From positions 1 through 64,000 of the forward strand of contig DAOUSW010000006.1 of assembly GCA_030627005.1 (NCBI GenBank): a stretch of 64,000 bases of DNA, read 5' to 3'. The stretch comes from MTP4 sp9310u (GTDB lineage: Archaea; Halobacteriota; Methanosarcinia; Methanosarcinales; Methanosarcinaceae). Below, in pieces: positions 58,865 to 64,000 of this stretch. Under the pieces are notes generated by a model that saw nothing but the letters and a program-made list of their open reading frames with translations, had not been told where the DNA came from and searched no databases. The translations under genes were made by a program, and so were the position numbers. Each line of letters opens with the position of its first letter. Within the stretch, counting starts at the first letter, position 1.

Positions 58865-59845
58865 TTGGATCTTGAAGAGCTTGCAGAAGGGATAAGAAAT
58901 TTTGAAGGGGTCACCCGCAAGAAACAGATTGAAGACATAGTCTCGATCTTCGAGACCGTACGCCCGGAGTATAAGGACGCTATTGTGGACTTCGGGGACG
59001 ATGCGGCGGTAATCGACATAGGAGGGGACGACGTAATCCTCTTTGCAGCGGACGGGATCTGGGGCAGGCTGCTTGACGCAAGCCCCTGGTGGGCAGGCTA
59101 CGGGGCCGTGGTCGTAAACGTCAATGACATCGCAGCCATGGGAGGAAGGCCCCTTGCCATGGTGGACATAGCCTCCTCAAAAAGCGATGCCGCCTGCAAG
59201 GAACTGATGGAAGGCCTGGCGGAAGGGATCAGGAAGTTCGGGGTCCCCGTTGTCGGAGGGCATGTGCACCCTGACACAAACTACACCTCTCTTTCCGTTG
59301 CAATCATCGGGATTGCGAAAAAGGACTGTATAATCCGCAGCGACACTGCAAAACCCGGAGACCTGGTTATTGCCGCCTATGACATGGACGGGAAGATCGG
59401 CCCGAACTCCCCGTACAGCTGGGATACCACTTCCTATAAGGAACCGAAAATTGTCAGGGAACGCTACCTGGTGACCCGGAAGATTGGGGAACTCAAACTC
59501 GCAAGTGCAGGGAAAGACATCAGCAACCCGGGTCTCGTAGGCACCCTGGGCATGCTCTGCGAGACAAGCAGGGTCGGAGCCACCGTGGACCTGGAAAAAG
59601 TCCCGAGACCCGAGGACGTGGACTTCGCCCAGTGGTTGAAAGTGCACCCCGGAACAGGATACGTCTTCACCGCAGTGCCGGAAAAAGCAGAAGAGTGTGT
59701 AAAAGTCTTTGAAGAGGCGGGACTTACCGCCGCAGTAGTCGGAAAGATCGAAGAAGGCTCAAAACTCGATATATACGACAGCACAGGCAAAGTTACGGTT
59801 TTTGACTTTTCAAAGGATAGCATTACAGGCATCAGTACCGAATAA
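58865..59845 (+). CDS. Methanogenesis marker protein 2 (AIR synthase-related)
   Basis: A 326-residue PurM/SelD-like ATP-binding protein: VDFGDDAAVIDIGGDDVILF, NDIAAMGGRPLAMV and VVGGHVHPDTNYTSL. It matches the set of genes found only in methanogens and known as methanogenesis marker 2. The exact reaction is not established. TTG start at 58865 with AGGAAG upstream. It is a monocistronic gene. Confidence 0.88.
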   Translation: MDLEELAEGIRNFEGVTRKKQIEDIVSIFETVRPEYKDAIVDFGDDAAVIDIGGDDVILFAADGIWGRLLDASPWWAGYGAVVVNVNDIAAMGGRPLAMVDIASSKSDAACKELMEGLAEGIRKFGVPVVGGHVHPDTNYTSLSVAIIGIAKKDCIIRSDTAKPGDLVIAAYDMDGKIGPNSPYSWDTTSYKEPKIVRERYLVTRKIGELKLASAGKDISNPGLVGTLGMLCETSRVGATVDLEKVPRPEDVDFAQWLKVHPGTGYVFTAVPEKAEECVKVFEEAGLTAAVVGKIEEGSKLDIYDSTGKVTVFDFSKDSITGISTE

Positions 59846-59926
59846 ACCGGCGCATCAGCCTGCATTCAACTGCTTCCTTTTTTCCCTCCTGCGGCCTGAC
59901 AATGAAACCTTACAAGTGAAAGTTTA

Positions 59927-60262
59927 TCAGGCTTTATCGGGGTTTTTCGAATCTTTCGAATCACCCTCAAGCCAGGCATTCATTTCCTCATAGAGGAATT
60001 TCTCTGCAGCCTGGACCTGTTCCAGAGAACCGCGCAGGACAAGGACTTCCCGTTCCTCACTGTTTGCAATTTTCACAGGCATCTTTCTGTTGATAGGCTC
60101 AAGATTGAATTCTTCCACAAGGTCGTAGATGATAGACATCACGGTGCCGGGGGGGATCACAAGGTCGTAGAAACCCTCCAGTTCAACGTTTGCCCCCTCT
60201 TTTGCTTCTTTTTCCGCTTGTTTCTTTGCGATTAAATCTTCCAGGTTCAGCATTTTGCTCAT
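59927..60262 (-). CDS. Conserved small protein, function unknown
   Basis: A 111-residue protein. The N-terminus is a charged helix (DLIAKKQAEKEAKEG), and the C-terminal half (VLVLRGSLEQVQAAEKFLYEE) looks like a small KH-like alpha/beta fold. I do not recognise a family. ATG 60262 has GGTGACCCTAAG upstream. Confidence 0.75.
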   Translation of the reverse strand: MSKMLNLEDLIAKKQAEKEAKEGANVELEGFYDLVIPPGTVMSIIYDLVEEFNLEPINRKMPVKIANSEEREVLVLRGSLEQVQAAEKFLYEEMNAWLEGDSKDSKNPDKA

Positions 60263-60702
60263 CTTAGGGTCACCTTCTCATTTGTTTTTCCTGTTACCCA
60301 GGAAAAAATAAACAGTAGTTTTTTTTGCATAAATTACATTAATTGAATGAGTTAATGCAGTAATTATCAATTTTCTTTTTAGTATGAGTTTTATTGATGC
60401 TTTTGATCATATTTATGGTTGATTCCTGTATTCCCGTCAATTCCTCTTTAGGACCACTCTCCCCATATTTTTAAAATAAGCAAGTCTTCCTTCCGGAAAT
60501 AAACGACAGAGGCAAAAAAGAAAAAAGCGGGTCTGAAAAAAAACAAATTTAAAGGCTTGAAAGGAAGAAATTCGGAAGAGAAGAACCGGAAATAACCTGT
60601 TCCGGGATTTGAAAACCCGGAACCTGATAAAAAGCCCTCTTTTGAGAAGGCATACCTGATAAAGAACCTCAGGAAAACCGCCCCTTTGTAAAAACATCTT
60701 TT
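60263..60702. other. AT-rich spacer
   Basis: A 440-bp region between two minus-strand genes. It includes a short mirror, TTAATTGAATGAGTTAA (60340-60356), and GGTTTTCAAATCC-like GGATTTGAAAACCC. No convincing gene. Confidence 0.35.
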
Positions 60703-61098
60703 TTATGTGATCTTTTCTCCGGCATTGGGGGGACTTAAACTGTAAATTTCTTCTACGTGGAGGAGGGCCGCTCCTTTGGGCTTCAGGTTTGCCATTTTGG
60801 AGGCAACCCATTCGTTGATTTCATTCATGAGAGGGCCTTCGGAAACCAGTTCCATGCTCCCCTTTATCTGATAAGCTTTGGGGGGCAGGTAAGCCGTTAT
60901 TGTTGCCTTTGGGTTTTCCTGAAGGTTTGCCAGGGTCTTTTTCCAGAACACGTCGGCCATAACCAGTGTTTCATCATCCTGGGCTTTGACAAACCCCATC
61001 AAGCATACGTTCGGTACCCCGTTTTTGTCAGCGGTCCCCAGGGAGGCAACCTGCTGGTTTACGAGCGCTTCTTTTACATCTGCTGGAAGTTTTACCAT
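60703..61098 (-). CDS. Pyridoxamine 5'-phosphate oxidase-like FMN-binding protein
   Basis: A 131-residue split-barrel flavin protein of the PNPOx-like family: VASLGTADKNGVPNVCLMGF, KTLANLQENPKATI, and a YQIKGSMELVSEG strand. These bind FMN or F420, and the reaction is unknown. ATG 61098; the ribosome site is weak. Single gene. Confidence 0.85.
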   Translation of the reverse strand: MVKLPADVKEALVNQQVASLGTADKNGVPNVCLMGFVKAQDDETLVMADVFWKKTLANLQENPKATITAYLPPKAYQIKGSMELVSEGPLMNEINEWVASKMANLKPKGAALLHVEEIYSLSPPNAGEKIT

Positions 61099-61284
61099 TA
61101 TCCTATTCCCCTATTTGATTTGATGTTCGTTCAATTTCCAGGTCAAAGGATGCTATTTTACCGTGCATCATACATGTGCATCCACTACCTGTGCATTAAA
61201 TTATACATCCTGATCTATTATGCAACTTACGCAACATAATATAGCGCAAGGGAATAAATGCCTGACGAAACTTGAAAAGGAAAA

Positions 61285-61410
61285 GAGCCTTGTAAAAAGC
61301 TAAAAAAGTCGGAAAAGGCCAAAAAGAGCCGGAGAAATGCAAAATGAACCGGGTAAAAAAGCCGGGAAGACCCGAAAAAAACCGGAAAAAGCCGGAAAAT
61401 GCCGGAAAAA
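61285..61410. repeat. Purine-rich repeats
   Basis: GCCGGAAAA or GCCGGGAA words recur about ten times in 61300-61410, giving a strongly A+G-rich strand. The flanking spacer (61099-61515) contains no gene. Confidence 0.65.
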
Positions 61411-61515
61411 GCATTGTTTAGCAGGTAGATTTTCAGGTCCGGCTGTACCGGTATTTAGGGGTTTCGTCCTAAGCAAACTTTATCTGAGATGAAAATCTCT
61501 TATAAGAGGATAGCC

Positions 61516-61902
61516 ATGCAGCAGTACAAGTTAAAACGCGGCTTTAAGCCCGAAATAGAAAGGATTTACTCGGTAATGCAGGAATGCTTCCCGGGAGAAA
61601 TTGTAAGGGAAGGAGATGTCCTTGAGACAGCTTACGGAGCAATGTCAAAGATCACGGTCTCGATCGAAAATAAGAAAATGGTCGTTGATACTGCTTCCAA
61701 CCCCTCGATGATGGACGATGAGACTATCCTGCAGACGAACAGGTATTTCCGGGACTTCCTCTACAAGGCCACCGGCTACACGGCAAAAGAACGCCTCAAG
61801 CAGGCAAAAAAGAAGTCAGTAGCGAATAAGCCGCCGGATGTGAATAAGCTATTTTATAATTTCCGGCACCTGAAAGCCCCTAGCCTGAGGTATCTTCTTT
61901 GA
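61516..61902 (+). CDS. DUF5611-type conserved protein
   Basis: About 128 residues from ATG 61516 (AGAGGA ahead). The core MQQYKLKRGFKPEIERIYSV and DTASNPSMMDDETILQTNRY is conserved in Methanosarcina relatives; I believe it is DUF5611. The last 25 residues (KPPDVNKLFYNF) extend past the normal end. The stop overlaps the start of the chorismate-lyase-like gene. Confidence 0.72.
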   Translation: MQQYKLKRGFKPEIERIYSVMQECFPGEIVREGDVLETAYGAMSKITVSIENKKMVVDTASNPSMMDDETILQTNRYFRDFLYKATGYTAKERLKQAKKKSVANKPPDVNKLFYNFRHLKAPSLRYLL

Positions 61903-62411
61903 ACACCGATTTTCTGGAAAAACTAAAGAGCCTGGAGATTCCCACCTGCCTCCGGGTCTGCTGCGGGACAGACGGTTCCGTTACCTTCCTCCTGGAGATA
62001 ATGACCCGCCAGCCCGTGGAAGTCAGGACCGAGTCCCAGCACATAGTCAGGGCTGACAGAGAAATGGCTACCCTCCTTGGAGTGGAGGAAGGAAGCGAGA
62101 TAAACGACAGGAAGGTAAGGCTCTATGCGGGCGGCACGGTCTTTGTCCATGCACGGTCCCTCTCCCCCCTCGAGCGCATGCCCGGGACAATGTGAGAGCA
62201 GCTCATGCGTGCCGACATCCCCATAGGCAGGATCCTGCGCAGCCACGCCCTTGAGACCCGCCGCGACATGGCAGAACTTGAAGTCCTGGAAGGCGAACCC
62301 ACTTTCGACGGCATCCCGGTCCTTTCCCGAGCCTATAAAATCGTCCACGACAACCAGGTCCTCATGTGGATCAACGAACGCTTCCCCATAGATGAGCGCT
62401 GGAAACTCTGA
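61899..62411 (+). pseudogene. Chorismate-lyase-like (DUF98) gene interrupted by in-frame TGA
   Basis: A TTG at 61899 overlaps the previous stop. Codons encode the DUF98/UbiC-like fold: LRVCCGTDGSVTFLLEIM, RTESQHIVRADREMATLL, FVHARSLSPLERMPGTM. Then TGA (62193-62195), after which the same frame continues EQLMRADIPIGRILRSHALE to KIVHDNQVLMWINERFPI and the final TGA at 62411. Relatives have a sense codon (probably CGA or GGA) here. Full length would be about 170 residues. The family makes 4-hydroxybenzoate, a likely methanopterin precursor, so a loss would be notable; a sequencing error is a serious alternative. Confidence 0.82.
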
Positions 62412-62550
62412 AAACCGGCCAACTCAAAAACAAATATCAAAAAGACAGGCATATTTTCCCCGCCAGTCTTTCCAGTTTTTTTACAGATAAAGACGGATTT
62501 TAAAACAGTGAATAGATTTTTGCGCCATCGAAACAATTCCAGTCGAAACC

Positions 62551-62560
62551 TTTATATCTC
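62551..62560 (+). promoter_or_regulatory. TATA box of the tRNA gene
   Basis: TTTATATCTC, 47 bp before the tRNA, is a strong archaeal TATA-like box with a plausible start near 62580. Confidence 0.6.
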
Positions 62561-62597
62561 TGCTGTGATATTTTGGTGATGCTCTTAGAACAACAGT

Positions 62598-62669
62598 GCC
62601 TTGGTGGCTTAGGGGTATAGCGCGTCCTTGGTAAGGACGAGGTCGCGGGTTCAAATCCCGCCCGAGGCT
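62598..62669 (+). tRNA. tRNA-Thr (anticodon GGT)
   Basis: A 72-nt cloverleaf: acceptor GCCTTGG pairs with CCGAGGC (one G-T), the anticodon stem CGTCC/GGACG holds loop TTGGTAA with anticodon GGT (codon ACC), and the T-arm is GCGGG-TTCAAAT-CCCGC. The discriminator is T. No encoded CCA. Single tRNA gene without intron. Confidence 0.95.
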
Positions 62670-62799
62670 TAATGAGTGCAAAGCCTTTCTTCATTGAAAG
62701 GCTTTGACAAATAAAAAATAAACTTTTTTTTTCAAAGTTCTATTATTCCTGTACAGTCTTATTTTGGCAAAATCAAATTTCTTAGCAAAAGCTTTCTTC

Positions 62800-62945
62800 C
62801 CCTTCATCAGCAACAAAATACAGCCATTTCCGGCCCTTCTCCTTTTCGTCCCCCTTGTTCCACTCTCCCTCTACCTTTTCTCCCCCCTTCTCCTTTTCGT
62901 CCCCCGTGCTCCTCTCTCCCTCTACCTTTTCTTTTCTCGAACCAG
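62800..62945. repeat. Two-copy direct repeat of about 48 bp
   Basis: CTTCTCCTTTTCGTCCCCC followed by a CTCTCCCTCTACCTTTTCT block occurs twice. On the minus strand it simulates a low-complexity frame (VEGERSTGDEKEKGGEK), which I do not accept as a gene. The rest of 62670-63123 is AT-rich. Confidence 0.8.
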
Positions 62946-63123
62946 TCCTTTGAGCCCCTGAACCCTTCGACTTAACGAGCCACCGCAATAGCTCAAGCAG
63001 CCGGAGTTTGAAAAATTCTGGAACTTCAGGAAGTTTGTTATATAATTGGAATAGAAGATATTTTGTCGAAATAAGGTAAAATAAGGAAAACAAAATCAAG
63101 GTCATAGAATCGGAGGAATTTTT

Positions 63124-63597
63124 ATGAAACACTCGAAATTCGTATTATCCTTTCTTTTAATACTTATGATGATTTTCGGAGGAATCCTTGCCATCTTTAC
63201 TGCTTATTCCCCTAACGGGGGGAGCTTTATCACCTTTTATTCATCCAATTATACATCAGAAAGGTATACTGAATTCGAGGAAAGAAACCTGACTGGGGAC
63301 GTGTTTCTGGAAGAGGTCTGGGCGTATGAAGACTATTTTGCCTTCTTATTTATCCCTGAAGACCAAAATGCAACCGCCAATTACTACTTTAGCTTCGAAA
63401 TCAAAGAAAACGGGACCACTCTGGAAAGTGCTGAGAAAATCCATTACGAGGAAGTTTCAACCCGCGCCCCGATTATAATGAGAGTCCCGAAAAAGCCAGA
63501 TACCAGCTATGAAATCGAAGCCCTGATCGAAGACGAAGATGGAGTTGAAGTGCACAAAAGCAAAACCCGGATAGGGCCCCAGAATCAAGAACCTTGA
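63124..63597 (+). CDS. Secreted or membrane-anchored protein, function unknown
   Basis: A 157-residue protein with an N-terminal hydrophobic segment (LSFLLILMMIFGGILAIFTA) that acts as signal or anchor, followed by an extracellular beta-rich domain with N-glycosylation-type sites (NYTSER, NLTGD, NATANYY, NGTTL). No family recognised. ATG at 63124, after CGGAGGAATTTTT. Confidence 0.75.
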   Translation: MKHSKFVLSFLLILMMIFGGILAIFTAYSPNGGSFITFYSSNYTSERYTEFEERNLTGDVFLEEVWAYEDYFAFLFIPEDQNATANYYFSFEIKENGTTLESAEKIHYEEVSTRAPIIMRVPKKPDTSYEIEALIEDEDGVEVHKSKTRIGPQNQEP

Positions 63598-63760
63598 TTA
63601 TAAAATAGGACCCGCTCCAACAATAAAGAAAGACATAAAGAACCCTTCGACCTAACTCGCCCGAAGCTCCGGACACGACCAGGCTTTACCTGCCCTGATT
63701 TCTGCCATGGGATTGATTGAAGGCAGAGCATGAACAGGGTTTAGAGGCACGGCTTTCCAT

Positions 63761-64000
63761 TCAGTCTCTTTCCAGTTCCTCTTCAAGGTTCATGAACTCA
63801 TCATAACATCTGATACAGATGTATTTATCCTCAGGGCATTCTTCTTCAGAGTCCACCTTCACGCCCCCGGGTTTTGTGGTTCCGAACTTCAATATATAGA
63901 AGTGCTCTCCCAATTCGATTGGCTGCCCACATCTCGAACATAAGAAGGGCGGATTCTCAATCGAATCAGCTGCACATTCAATGCATATCAGATCGGACTT
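63761..64000 (-). CDS. Zinc-ribbon protein, cut by the window end
   Basis: The visible 79 codons (no start seen; the gene continues past 64000) encode CIECAADSIENPPFLCSRCG, then GQPIELGEHFYILKFGTT, and ECPEDKYICIRCYDEF. Four CxxC-type pairs imply two zinc sites. It ends with EEELERD and TGA at 63763-63761. Function unknown; probably a small metal-binding or nucleic-acid protein. Confidence 0.7.
   Translation of the reverse strand, partial: KSDLICIECAADSIENPPFLCSRCGQPIELGEHFYILKFGTTKPGGVKVDSEEECPEDKYICIRCYDEFMNLEEELERD

Noticed and set aside
62782..63132. Minus frame with EKVEGE/GDEKEKG repeats
   Set aside because: Comes from a two-copy spacer repeat and overlaps the start region of the better-supported gene at 63124.

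Overview
The window is a Methanosarcina-type methanogen chromosome. The grounds are: an archaeal group-III nif operon with nifI1 and nifI2 between nifH and nifD, a methanogenesis marker protein (58865-59845), a geranylgeranyl reductase for archaeal lipids, archaeosine (preQ0) genes, TATA-box promoters followed by GGAGG/GGTG ribosome sites, many TTG/GTG starts, long spacers full of short degenerate tandem repeats, and amber (TAG) codons that are almost unused as stops. The exact species cannot be read from the sequence alone.

Layout. 1-1.7 kb: a TPR protein and a lipid reductase. 1.9-9.8 kb: molybdenum nitrogenase operon nifH-nifI1-nifI2-nifD-nifK-nifE-nifN. 10.1-12.9 kb: molybdate transporter modABC behind an inverted repeat resembling a ModE operator, so enzyme and cofactor-metal supply sit together. 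13-17.5 kb: a PLP decarboxylase and a large secreted multi-sensor protein, possibly acquired, the latter with an in-frame amber codon in its signal peptide. 17.7-21.8 kb: a methyltransferase and the ammonium genes amt-glnK and a second, divergent amt.

22-37.5 kb is an accessory island for metalloid/thiol chemistry. It holds three ArsP-type permeases, an Acr3 arsenite pump, three ArsR repressors, two HTH/Fe-S proteins, two thioredoxin-like proteins, a DGC-domain protein, a DsrE/F/H-like trio, duplicated Cys-rich small proteins, a universal stress protein and an AhpD-like protein whose Cys5 tail lies behind an in-frame TAG. A family of inverted repeats (AT[A/T]TCAA-N6-TTGA[A/T]AT) sits just upstream of several of these genes and of one distant gene at 51.7 kb, suggesting one regulon. 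The minus-strand operon of this island (23.9-28 kb) is decaying: a permease nonsense codon, a DsrH-like frameshift and a lost Fe-S cysteine.

37.6-50 kb: a GNAT acetyltransferase, a DUF1638 protein, two paralogous hydantoinase/oxoprolinase-family ASKHA proteins, a DEAD-box helicase and thiamine salvage genes thiM-thiE, separated by long repeat-rich spacers. 50-52.4 kb: two metallophosphoesterases flanking a DGC protein. 52.9-55.5 kb: queC, a DUF366 gene, queE and queD. 55.9-58.6 kb: two nifB paralogues and a ferredoxin. 58.9-64 kb: methanogenesis marker 2, small conserved proteins, a chorismate-lyase-like gene broken by TGA, tRNA-Thr(GGT), a secreted protein, and a zinc-ribbon gene running off the end.
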